Counted from the stretch's first letter, positions 1 through 5,022 are shown. The stretch: DNA of 5,297 nucleotides from Granulosicoccus sp045110515 (GCA_045110515.1 JBGCGD010000021.1:1-5297); one strand, 5' to 3'. The notes: a model not told the origin generated them from the letters alone. Translations and numbers: made by a program.

Positions 1-210
1 ACCCAACAAACCTTCGGCCGTATCCGGAATGAACGGATTATGTTGGCGATACTCAGGACGCAATACTTTGCGTGCAGCATCGACATCGTAATCGTTGATC
101 GCTGCCATGAGCGACTCCACGACATGTTTGTTGCTCTTGTCATCCGCATTTATTTCAGATGCTGCAAGGAATGCAACGGAAACGACCGCAGTTAGTACTT
201 TCTTCATCAT
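1..210 (-). CDS. Exported SnoaL/NTF2-like protein, N-terminal part (cut by window edge)
   Basis: Only the first 70 codons are present; the gene runs off the left edge. The start ATG at 210-208 is preceded by AAGGA at 220-216 with a 5-nt gap, a good ribosome binding site. A second ATG follows at once (MMKK). Residues 1-4 are basic and 5-17 hydrophobic (VLTAVVSVAFLAA), giving a Sec signal peptide with likely cleavage near INA-DD (residues 21-25). The mature part begins with a helix (HVVESLMAAINDYDVDAARKVL) and then YRQHNPFIPD at 54-63. That pattern is typical of SnoaL-like proteins of the NTF2 fold, a cone-shaped alpha+beta barrel binding small hydrophobic ligands. Family members include aldol-type cyclases, but most exported ones have no known reaction. 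It lies 63 bp downstream of the SDR gene on the same strand and is probably co-transcribed with it. Substrate unknown. Confidence 0.75.
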   Translation of the reverse strand, partial: MMKKVLTAVVSVAFLAASEINADDKSNKHVVESLMAAINDYDVDAARKVLRPEYRQHNPFIPDTAEGLLG

Positions 211-236
211 GTAGTTCCTTAAAGGTTGTAGTGAGA

Positions 237-255
237 GCATTCCAAAGCGGAATGC
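237..255 (-). other. Intercistronic stem-loop between SDR and SnoaL-like genes
   Basis: Two perfect 7-bp arms, GCATTCC (237-243) and GGAATGC (249-255), enclose a 5-nt loop. The element lies between the SDR stop and the next gene's ribosome binding site. No run of T follows on the minus strand, so it is not a classical intrinsic terminator. It may protect or shape the message between the two genes. Function is inferred only from position. Confidence 0.45.
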
Positions 256-273
256 CCGGGATCAGGGATGGAA

Positions 274-1164
274 TCAGGCGCTAGCACCGCCAAGGACTGT
301 GTCGAGCTGCATTTCCTTGAGCAGTGCGTCCTGGCGTGGTTGCGCGAAAGCATTTATCTCGTCGACTCCCCAGGTGATACCCACCACCGTCCGGGTTGGA
401 CGGTGACCGGGCTGCGCGTCGGCGAGCGATAGATAAGCATCAATGACCAGCTTCGGATCCGGCGCTTCATCACCGGCCAGCATGTCTGCAAAACCTGAGA
501 TCATCGCAGTCGGTGCATTGCTCAGATCACCATAAGAAGACAGAACTTCGCCGTGCTCAGGTGGCTTGCCTGCGGCGAGCAGATTTGTCGGGAACGGGCC
601 CGGCTCGACCAACGCCACATCGATTCCAAATGAGGCCACTTCGTAGCGCAAGCTCTGGCTGTAAGCCTCCAGCGCGTGTTTCGTGGCGCAATAGGTTCCG
701 AAGAACGGCACCGATACTCGTCCTGCGATAGAGCTGGTATTAATGATCAGTCCCGTACCGGCGGCGCGCATCTTGGGCAGTGCCGCCTGCATAGCGCGAA
801 TGGAACCGAAATAATTGGTTTCCATCTGCTCCCGCGCCTGTGCGACACTGTAGGCCTCGGTCATACCGATATACATGATGCCAGCGTTGTTGATCAGCAC
901 GTCGATCGGACCTTCGTTGAGAATGCTGGCAAAACCTGCGGTGACAGAGTCGTCGCTGGTTACGTCCATCTCGACGATGGATATGTTCGGTGAATGTGTT
1001 TCCAGTTCGCTCTTCTTTGCAGCGGTACGCCCTGCGATGTCACGCATCGTGCCCCACACCTGATCGCCACGGTCTGCGAATGCTCGTACTGCCTCGGCGC
1101 CGAAGCCGCTGCTGGCTCCCGTGATGACGACCGTACTTCTGATCTTTGTGGTAGGTTCAGTCAT
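274..1164 (-). CDS. Short-chain dehydrogenase/reductase (classical SDR, NAD(P)-dependent)
   Basis: This is a 296-residue cytoplasmic oxidoreductase with a complete Rossmann fold and the full classical SDR motif set. The cofactor loop TGASSGFG is at 15-22, NNAG at 92-95, and the structural Asn at N117. The catalytic residues are S145, Y158 and K162 (YxxxK), followed by PG at 188-189 and T193. After the second strand (GTMRD, 38-42) R41 suggests a preference for NADP(H); this is inference. The length is slightly above the 250 usual for the family because of a C-terminal extension of about 90 residues, probably the substrate lid. It would oxidise or reduce an alcohol/carbonyl, but the substrate cannot be read from sequence. 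The start ATG at 1164 has only a weak GAAG-type binding site. Divergence from the TetR gene and two shared operators point to induction by a small molecule, perhaps a substrate. Confidence 0.9.
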   Translation of the reverse strand: MTEPTTKIRSTVVITGASSGFGAEAVRAFADRGDQVWGTMRDIAGRTAAKKSELETHSPNISIVEMDVTSDDSVTAGFASILNEGPIDVLINNAGIMYIGMTEAYSVAQAREQMETNYFGSIRAMQAALPKMRAAGTGLIINTSSIAGRVSVPFFGTYCATKHALEAYSQSLRYEVASFGIDVALVEPGPFPTNLLAAGKPPEHGEVLSSYGDLSNAPTAMISGFADMLAGDEAPDPKLVIDAYLSLADAQPGHRPTRTVVGITWGVDEINAFAQPRQDALLKEMQLDTVLGGASA

Positions 1165-1190
1165 GATTTATCTTCGAATAAATATTTTGT

Positions 1191-1202
1191 TACCACATGG
1201 TA
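1191..1202. promoter_or_regulatory. Likely TetR operator, copy 1
   Basis: TACCA-CA-TGGTA is a perfect 5-bp inverted repeat with a 2-bp centre. The following GGTACATAAAT (1199-1209) recurs exactly at 1243-1253. It lies in the intergenic space between a TetR-type gene and its divergent neighbour, the usual place for the operator of such a regulator. It overlaps the candidate SDR -10. Confidence 0.65.
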
Positions 1203-1226
1203 CATAAATAATTAAAGCGTCGTCAA
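1197..1226 (-). promoter_or_regulatory. Candidate promoter of the SDR operon
   Basis: Reading the minus strand, TTGACG (1226-1221) makes a good -35 and TACCAT (1202-1197) a fair -10, with an 18-bp spacer. The -10 lies inside the left palindrome, so a bound repressor would block it. The transcript would start about 25 nt before the SDR start codon. Assigned by eye. Confidence 0.45.
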
Positions 1227-1234
1227 TAATAAAA

Positions 1235-1246
1235 TACCATTGGGTA
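1235..1246. promoter_or_regulatory. Likely TetR operator, copy 2
   Basis: TACCATTGGGTA is a second copy of the palindrome, with perfect 4-bp arms and one mismatch at the fifth pair. The two copies are direct repeats over 19 bp (1191-1209 and 1235-1253, 16 of 19 identical). Their centres are 44 bp apart, close to four helical turns. This copy ends 5 bp before the repressor ATG, so it probably mediates autorepression. Confidence 0.6.
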
Positions 1247-1251
1247 CATAA

Positions 1252-1857
1252 ATGAGTGACAAAAAGGCCAAGCTGCCACGCGGCCGACCGCGGACCATGA
1301 ATGCCGAGAAGGTACTGAACATCGCTATGAGGGCTTGCTGGCAGTCCGATCCCGCTGATGTATCAGTCAATGCGATCTGCCAGATGGCGGGCATTTCCAA
1401 GCCGTCGCTCTATCGCGAGTTCGGAAGTGAGGATGGCCTTATGCGCGCGGTTCTGGATAGTTACGCGGAGATCGTCCTGTCCTCCGTGCTGGAGATCTTT
1501 CAGAGTGAAGGTGAACTGCAAACAACGCTCGACGCGCTGGTCGAATTCGCGAGCGAGGATCCGCGTATGGAAACCGGATGCCTGTTTCACAAGATGCGTT
1601 CGGGAAAACACCGGCTTGGGTCGGAAACGCTCGCGCGTTTAGAAGAAATCGAGGCGACGGCGCAGGAGACCTACGTTAATTTCCTGCATTCCTGCACCGG
1701 TTCTGGCGACTGGCCTGTCGGCCTGTCCGTCGAGGTTGGAGCCAAGTATCTACGTGAGCAGACTGCACTTGCCCTCAGTCAACGTGCGCACGGCGAGGAT
1801 CCTGCACGCATTCGCGAGATGATGAACCTGGCCTTGTCGGTGTTCCGGCGTCCATAA
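1252..1857 (+). CDS. TetR/AcrR-family transcriptional repressor
   Basis: This 201-residue protein has the usual length and layout of the family. A basic N-terminal arm with GRPR (11-14) is followed by the three-helix DNA-binding domain. The helix-turn-helix spans roughly V39-F57, with the recognition helix in GISKPSLYREFGSEDGL (47-63), a strongly conserved pattern. The rest is an all-helical ligand-binding and dimerisation domain with the family's normal sequence freedom, so the inducer cannot be predicted. The ATG at 1252 is chosen because the next one (1297) would remove the GRPR arm. Oddly, no Shine-Dalgarno sequence precedes it, and the second operator runs to within 5 bp of the start. 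TAAAAT at 1230-1235 could be its -10, giving a very short leader. Divergence from the SDR gene makes that operon the obvious target. Confidence 0.92.
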   Translation: MSDKKAKLPRGRPRTMNAEKVLNIAMRACWQSDPADVSVNAICQMAGISKPSLYREFGSEDGLMRAVLDSYAEIVLSSVLEIFQSEGELQTTLDALVEFASEDPRMETGCLFHKMRSGKHRLGSETLARLEEIEATAQETYVNFLHSCTGSGDWPVGLSVEVGAKYLREQTALALSQRAHGEDPARIREMMNLALSVFRRP

Positions 1858-2025
1858 CGACCCTGATCATCTTGGATCGCGGCGTCCCGGGTCGCCCCGA
1901 ACCCGCGTGATGATAAAATTGCACTGATCGAAAAAGCCTGCGCGCAAGTAGCCACGGCGCGATTATTACTGTCGGTGGCAGCAGCGCCAAGAACGGCGAC
2001 AAAGCCGTCTGCCTGACCGCCAAAA
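1858..2025 (+). other. Decayed sequence between TetR gene and GNAT remnant
   Basis: No intact gene. A GC-rich inverted repeat (CGGGT 1888-1892 and ACCCG 1901-1905) follows the repressor gene and could be a weak terminator, though no T-run follows. From 1909 to a TGA at 2014-2016 the frame reads DDKIALIEKACAQVATARLLL, which resembles the helix and strand that precede the ETS motif of GNAT acetyltransferases. It is in the same frame as the remnant at 2026-2211, so this is probably older coding sequence now broken by an in-frame stop and extra DNA. Confidence 0.4.
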
Positions 2026-2211
2026 ATGATACCGACCTGTGGCATTCAACTGGAACAGCCACCGGCAGAAATTGTCCGGGAGACGTCGGAAACCGACGAC
2101 TTCGTTAGAACTAGAGCATTTTATGCTCAACTTGGATATAACGAAGAGGCTCGGATGCGTGAGTATTACGATGCCAGTGACGATAAAATAGTGTTCCGTA
2201 AAGCACTGTAG
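2026..2211 (+). pseudogene. GNAT N-acetyltransferase, C-terminal remnant
   Basis: Residues 19-61 of this 61-codon frame (from 2080) read ETSETDDFVRTRAFYAQLGY, then NEEARMREYYDASDDKIVFRKAL. This is the ending typical of a subgroup of GNAT acetyltransferases: ETS, RTRAFYxxxGYxEEAR, xxFY, DDKIVFRKAL. GNAT enzymes move an acetyl group from acetyl-CoA to an amine. A full member is about 150-170 residues. The acetyl-CoA loop (Q/RxxGxG/A) and N-terminal strands are missing here, so the product cannot be an active enzyme. The first 18 codons do not look like the family and the ATG at 2026 lacks a binding site. The natural stop is kept at 2211, so the loss is from the 5' side. Its relation to the TetR gene is unknown. 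Confidence 0.7.
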
Positions 2212-2221
2212 TGATTGCGGA

Positions 2222-2250
2222 GGCAGCTCACCGAATTGTGAGCTTCCTTC
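2222..2250 (+). terminator. Hairpin after the GNAT remnant, likely terminator
   Basis: AGCTCAC (2225-2231) pairs perfectly with GTGAGCT (2238-2244) around a 6-nt loop. The stem extends by two G-C pairs past one mismatch, and is followed on the plus strand by pyrimidine-rich CTTCCTTCTC. The tail is not a clean T-run, so termination may be weak. The place just after the old GNAT stop fits. On the minus strand it lies about 50 bp after the toxin gene and has no T-tail there. Confidence 0.5.
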
Positions 2251-2302
2251 TCATAGTTGCAAACCTTGCGAACGACCGAATTTAGCCGACAGAAGGCGCT
2301 CG

Positions 2303-2698
2303 TTACACCAACAACTCAGCACCACTAACTCTGGCAGCCTTGCGATCAAAGGTGTTCATAGGCGCGTAATCGTAGATATGTGCAGTAGCAATGTGAAGGC
2401 AATTAGCGAAATCGGAGTTGTTCTCTGTGTAGAGACTCATTGCAACCTCCACCACGTCTTCATCTTGAAACACTAGTTCGCGAGTACCTAGTAGTTGATT
2501 AAACGTTGTTATCAGTGTTGACTTATCGAATGAGTATAGCGAACGCAGCACCCACTCAAGCTCAACCACTACAGACAATGAAAGGAATAAAGTATCTTCC
2601 TCATCTGCAGACTCAATCAGTATCTTGGCTGATTGAAACTGTTTCTTATCGTCAGCCACCAAGTAACGAACCAAGACATTTGTATCGAGCGCAGGCAT
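2303..2698 (-). CDS. vapC: PIN-domain toxin, VapC-like ribonuclease (one active-site residue altered)
   Basis: This 131-residue protein is the normal size of a single-domain PIN toxin. VapC toxins are Mg-dependent RNases, often cutting tRNA or rRNA, and are held inactive by a cognate antitoxin. D5 (ALDTNVLVRYL), E46 (SVVVELEWVLR) and D118 (TFDRKAAR) fit three acidic positions of the PIN active site. In the third motif, usually DFADCLH in this subgroup, the protein reads DFANCLH: D96 is kept, but position 99, normally the metal-binding Asp, is Asn (codon AAT at 2404-2402). Activity may therefore be reduced or lost. The ATG follows the antitoxin TAG with no gap and lacks a strong binding site, so translation is probably coupled. 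I am confident of the family, less so of activity or RNA target. Confidence 0.88.
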   Translation of the reverse strand: MPALDTNVLVRYLVADDKKQFQSAKILIESADEEDTLFLSLSVVVELEWVLRSLYSFDKSTLITTFNQLLGTRELVFQDEDVVEVAMSLYTENNSDFANCLHIATAHIYDYAPMNTFDRKAARVSGAELLV

Positions 2699-2917
2699 CT
2701 ACTGCATCTTCATGTCTTTGATAGCAACACGCTTTTTAGATGTCGATTTTAAACTTCCGCCTAACGTACTTATGGTTCGATTTTTCGCACGCATTATGGT
2801 AGTACCGTTAGGTAAAAGAGTAAAAATCACTCTATCCCGAGGACCAAGATTCATCTGTCGTCGAATCTCAGCCGGGATAGTGATCTGACCTTTACTGGTT
2901 ATTGCTGCCTCTGCCAT
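2699..2917 (-). CDS. vapB: AbrB/SpoVT-fold antitoxin (VapB-like)
   Basis: This 72-residue protein is the partner of the downstream PIN toxin. Residues 6-45 form the swapped-hairpin AbrB DNA-binding fold: ITSKGQITIPAEIRRQMNL, then GPRDRVIF and TTIMRAK. Such proteins dimerise, bind the operon promoter and use the C-terminal tail (about 46-72, many Lys and Ser) to block the toxin. An upstream GTG at 2923 is also open, but AAGGAG at 2930-2925 lies 1 nt from it and 7 nt from the ATG at 2917, so 2917 is the real start. The tail stops at KDMKMQ, somewhat shorter than the EEMDxAI-type ending I associate with relatives. The pair is likely self-repressed. No convincing promoter is visible, though TTGATA at 2970-2965 is a possible -35. 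Confidence 0.88.
   Translation of the reverse strand: MAEAAITSKGQITIPAEIRRQMNLGPRDRVIFTLLPNGTTIMRAKNRTISTLGGSLKSTSKKRVAIKDMKMQ
2760..2812. repeat. Imperfect inverted repeat inside the antitoxin gene
   Basis: CCTAACGTACT (2760-2770) is the reverse complement of AGTACCGTTAGG (2801-2812) except for one unpaired base in the second arm. The loop between is 30 nt and carries TATGGT twice (2771-2776, 2795-2800). Outer bases read GCCTAAC and GTTAGGT, the consensus of integron attC outer boxes. Because it codes for the DNA-binding domain of the antitoxin, chance is a real alternative. Confidence 0.35.
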
Positions 2918-2924
2918 AAGCACA

Positions 2925-2930
2925 CTCCTT
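2925..2930 (-). promoter_or_regulatory. Ribosome binding site that sets the antitoxin start
   Basis: AAGGAG on the minus strand, 7 nt before ATG 2917 and only 1 nt before the in-frame GTG at 2923. It favours the ATG and is far stronger than anything before the toxin, consistent with excess antitoxin synthesis. Confidence 0.75.
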
Positions 2931-3058
2931 ACATATTAAAAATAGTTAGGCATAAAGCGTTGGATATCAATCTTGTTTTTGCAATGTCGGTGTTTGTGTG
3001 GGCCCTGTAAAACAAAGCAGTAAAGCGGACCATCCTTCTTGATACACCAAGGAAAGGA

Positions 3059-3349
3059 TTGGCAACAGCTGATTTCCTATTTCCTAGTCGAGTGGCAGCG
3101 TCTCCGCATATTTCTACCCGGCAGTACGCAAGAATTGTTGAGGCTTGGGTGAAGGGTGTCGGACTAGATTGCACTCTGTACGGTACCCATACACTACGCC
3201 GAACCAAACCGACGCTGATTTATAAGAGAACCCACAACCATCGAGCAGTGCAATTACTTCTCGGTCACACGAAACTGGAAAGCACCGTACGCTACCTGGG
3301 TATCGAGGTTGATGATGCTCTGGAGCTTGCCGAGCAAACCGAAATATAA
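3059..3349 (+). pseudogene. Tyrosine recombinase (phage-type integrase), C-terminal fragment
   Basis: The 96 codons encode the end of a tyrosine recombinase catalytic domain: HxxR at H44-R47 (GTHTLRR), LLLGH with H70, and the nucleophile Y79 in TKLESTVRYLG. These enzymes cut and rejoin DNA through a 3'-phosphotyrosine link. The first catalytic Arg, the beta-strand Lys and the whole DNA-clamping N-terminal domain are absent. Relatives with this ending (STRQYARIV, LESTVRYLGIEVDDALE) are about 200 residues. The frame is open back to a TAA at 3008-3010 and reads NKAVKRTILLDTPRKG before residue 1, but it offers no ATG or GTG; TTG 3059 is the only start, with AAGGA at 3049-3053. It is probably a non-functional relic of an element that once brought in neighbouring DNA. 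Confidence 0.85.
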
Positions 3350-3387
3350 CACCCGCTGCCAGCCCCCATGAGGGGCTGACCTGTTAT
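3346..3387 (+). terminator. Two-tier hairpin at the end of the integrase fragment
   Basis: CAGCCCC (3360-3366) pairs with GGGGCTG (3372-3378) around CATGA. Outside it, ATAACA (3346-3351, overlapping the integrase stop) is complementary to TGTTAT (3382-3387). The stem is strong but no T-run follows, so it may be a factor-assisted terminator or a structured end of the former element. A weaker hairpin follows (GTGGGG 3391-3396 with CTCCAC 3406-3411, one mismatch). Confidence 0.5.
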
Positions 3388-3735
3388 CCAGTGGGGGAAC
3401 AATAACTCCACGTTTGCTGAAAGCGATGGAATAGTAACCGGACAGTCGTGTTCGGTTGATCGGGGTTTTCTTGACAGACTCTGATCGGCCAAAACCAGAA
3501 GTAAAACAAATAATGTGACAAGGTCTGCTAAGTGCTTGAAGCGGACTAAAGCGATGTCACTGAATCTGCAGCGTAAGTAACATAATTCAGTCGCCGTCGG
3601 CCCGAAGCCGCTGTAGTCTAATTGTCGGCGAACGTCAGCTTTCTAGTTTATGCAGGTCTGCTTTGCAGCCCAAAATCTTTTAGGGGAATCACTGTAAAAT
3701 GTTTGGTTTAGATCAACAAGGTGACAATCGACGTC
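3388..3735. other. Non-coding stretch between integrase fragment and orphan gene
   Basis: No credible gene on either strand. It contains AGGTCTGCT twice (3521-3529 and 3654-3662), one copy of the GCTTGAAGCGG repeat, and a nested pair of inverted repeats: TCGCCG 3591-3596 with CGGCGA 3626-3631, and CGGC 3598-3601 with GCCG 3607-3610. No terminator for the minus-strand gene ending at 3736 is obvious. Confidence 0.5.
3525..3544 (+). repeat. 20-bp direct repeat, left copy
   Basis: CTGCTAAGTGCTTGAAGCGG matches 4485-4504 at 17 of 20 positions, with the last 11 (GCTTGAAGCGG) identical. The two copies lie on either side of the orphan gene at 3736-4296, 960 bp apart. Confidence 0.5.
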
Positions 3736-4296
3736 TTATTTGAATGGCTGATGACCTTTTGCTCTTAAAATCATTTCTCCTTCGTACCCAAAGACAGGCA
3801 TGTATATACCTACTGTTACAGAGAGCCAATATTCACCGTTCGGTTTTTTTGGATAGGCGATGGTTACCATTCTGTGATCATCAATCGTCCATTTATATTG
3901 CATCGTTCTTTTTATAGCGCCATCCTCCTCTGCAGGAGAAGTAGGCAAAAAACATTCAGCAAGTGATTGCACAACAGAGTTCATTTCTTCTTCTGATCTG
4001 AGGTTTTTATATTGACAATAAAAAGTATGACGATCAAATCGATAATTCAATTTACAAAATTCTGCTCCCTCCAGAACAAAGGTTGATTCTGCGCGCATAG
4101 GATTCATGCTGATCTTTCTGCGGTTTACATCTGGAAAATAGGGGATATTTAGTAGTTTGGAAAAATCGTTAAACGAAGCCTCAATGACTCTATTGAGGTC
4201 ATCACAAGAGGCTATGGAGTTTTGCGTAAAACAACAAAATAGAAATAGACTTGATATGCGAATAATTCGAACTCTCGTTTGTGATGCTAGTAGCAT
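3736..4296 (-). CDS. Unrecognised exported protein, possibly a lipoprotein
   Basis: I do not recognise the family. The frame is open to a TTG at 4386 and has an ATG at 4368, but I choose ATG 4296 (186 residues) because it yields a normal signal peptide: basic R8, R10, R13, hydrophobic ISSLFLFCCF (14-23), then IAS-C at 28-31. IASC fits a lipobox; Asp at +2 (D32) would then favour inner-membrane retention. Alternatively signal peptidase I cuts there and C31, C81, C94 and C115 form two disulfides in the periplasm. No later membrane segment is seen. The mature part mixes helices with strands such as KLNYRFDRHTFYCQYKN and YWLSVTVGIYM. No good Shine-Dalgarno precedes any start; TATAAA at 4317-4312 could be a -10. 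It stands alone, in A+T-rich DNA between repeats, suggesting acquisition. Confidence 0.6.
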   Translation of the reverse strand: MLLASQTRVRIIRISSLFLFCCFTQNSIASCDDLNRVIEASFNDFSKLLNIPYFPDVNRRKISMNPMRAESTFVLEGAEFCKLNYRFDRHTFYCQYKNLRSEEEMNSVVQSLAECFLPTSPAEEDGAIKRTMQYKWTIDDHRMVTIAYPKKPNGEYWLSVTVGIYMPVFGYEGEMILRAKGHQPFK

Positions 4297-4484
4297 CCCA
4301 CTTTGTAATGATTTATACACATTGCACCTGATCTTTCCAGAAGCCGAAAGTTTAGTGAGGATAGACATAATAGCCGGAGTTAACAACCTTCTCTAAATCT
4401 GACATACACTTTGATCCTCGGTAAGGTCGCTATGGGCAACTGATCTGCCCTGCAAGTATTTTGACGTTTAGCAATTAGCCTAGA

Positions 4485-4504
4485 CTGCAAACAGCTTGAA
4501 GCGG
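4485..4504 (+). repeat. 20-bp direct repeat, right copy
   Basis: CTGCAAACAGCTTGAAGCGG is the partner of 3525-3544 (17 of 20 identical, same orientation). A weaker echo, GACGAAGCGGTCGTTC, occurs at about 5157-5172. Confidence 0.5.
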
Positions 4505-4679
4505 CCCGTCGTTGATTGAGTCGCTGCATGTTCGCTCCGGTCAGAACCTGATCATTGCTGTTCGGCTTGTGCCAACCATTTAGGGTAGGTCTGTTTTCTT
4601 GAAACAAAACGAAAAACTCTCAGTGGCCGTAAGCAAATAGACTAAGTTCGTGCTGCTCCATGTAATTGCAGCTAAACTG

Positions 4680-4692
4680 ACGTCTCAGACGT
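4680..4692. promoter_or_regulatory. Palindrome upstream of the small orphan gene
   Basis: ACGTCT-C-AGACGT is a perfect 6-bp inverted repeat around one central base, 27 bp before TTG 4720. Its size and place fit an operator, but no regulator is linked to it. Confidence 0.3.
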
Positions 4693-4719
4693 GAAATTGT
4701 TACAGCATATTCAAATATA

Positions 4720-5022
4720 TTGCGGAAAGTGACTACCAAAATTGCCCTATATCTCAGCCCTAAGGCCGATAGTAAAACACGTCAGCGATTTTTCGAGGCT
4801 GTTGAGCAAATAAATGAGATGCTGACCGCTTGGATGGCAAGAAAAACCGGGGGTATAGGAGCAGTGGAGAAATGGGATGTACTATGTAGTGTCGTATGGA
4901 TTTCGGTTAATGATGCAGAACACATCCACATTCTGACTTGTAGAAGCATTGCCAAACTAATCTTGGAACGCCATGGAGTTGGTGATAAGTACGAGATTGT
5001 AGTGAATCCAAAATCCATATAA
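4720..5022 (+). CDS. Small unrecognised protein, possibly ferredoxin-like alpha/beta fold
   Basis: I do not recognise the family. It has up to 100 residues, no signal peptide and no membrane segment, so it is probably cytoplasmic. By eye the order is strand (KIALYLSP), long helix (SKTRQRFFEAVEQINEMLTAWMARK), strand (WDVLCSVVWISV), strand (HIHILT), helix (SIAKLILERHGV), strand (KYEIVVNP). That beta-alpha-beta-beta-alpha-beta order is the ferredoxin-like topology; this is inference. Two non-ATG starts compete: TTG 4720 and GTG 4729, which would give 97 residues. Neither has a properly spaced ribosome binding site, so the start is unsure. The patterned hydrophobic and charged residues argue for a real gene. 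A palindrome lies upstream and no gene follows before the window ends. Confidence 0.55.
   Translation: MRKVTTKIALYLSPKADSKTRQRFFEAVEQINEMLTAWMARKTGGIGAVEKWDVLCSVVWISVNDAEHIHILTCRSIAKLILERHGVGDKYEIVVNPKSI

Larger units (their letters stand above)
4297..4719. other. Non-coding stretch between the two orphan genes
   Basis: If the orphan gene starts at 4296, this whole stretch is non-coding; at most its left 90 bp belong to a longer N-terminus. It carries the right copy of the GCTTGAAGCGG repeat, a third AGGTCTG (4587-4593) and the palindrome at 4680-4692. The minus-strand frame open at 4380-4607 has no family resemblance and no ribosome binding site. It should hold the promoters of both divergent orphans, but none is clear. 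Confidence 0.45.

Noticed and set aside
513..1215. Overlapping plus-strand open frames opposite the SDR gene
   Set aside because: They have Cys/Arg/His-rich, low-pattern translations and no family resemblance, while the minus strand carries a full set of SDR motifs.
1358..1642. Open frames on both strands inside the TetR gene
   Set aside because: Biased Arg/Ser-rich translations with no motifs; the TetR frame is clearly the coding one.
1775..2062. Minus-strand frames of 88-95 codons across the TetR end and GNAT remnant
   Set aside because: They overlap the TetR 3' end on the wrong strand, show no family pattern and have no ribosome binding site.
2929..3207. Minus-strand 92-codon frame leading toward the antitoxin
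   Set aside because: It is opposite the integrase fragment, whose catalytic motifs show the plus strand is coding.
4380..4607. Minus-strand 75-codon frame upstream of the orphan exported gene
   Set aside because: Arg/Gln/Asn-rich with no motif; it overlaps the direct repeat and likely promoter DNA.
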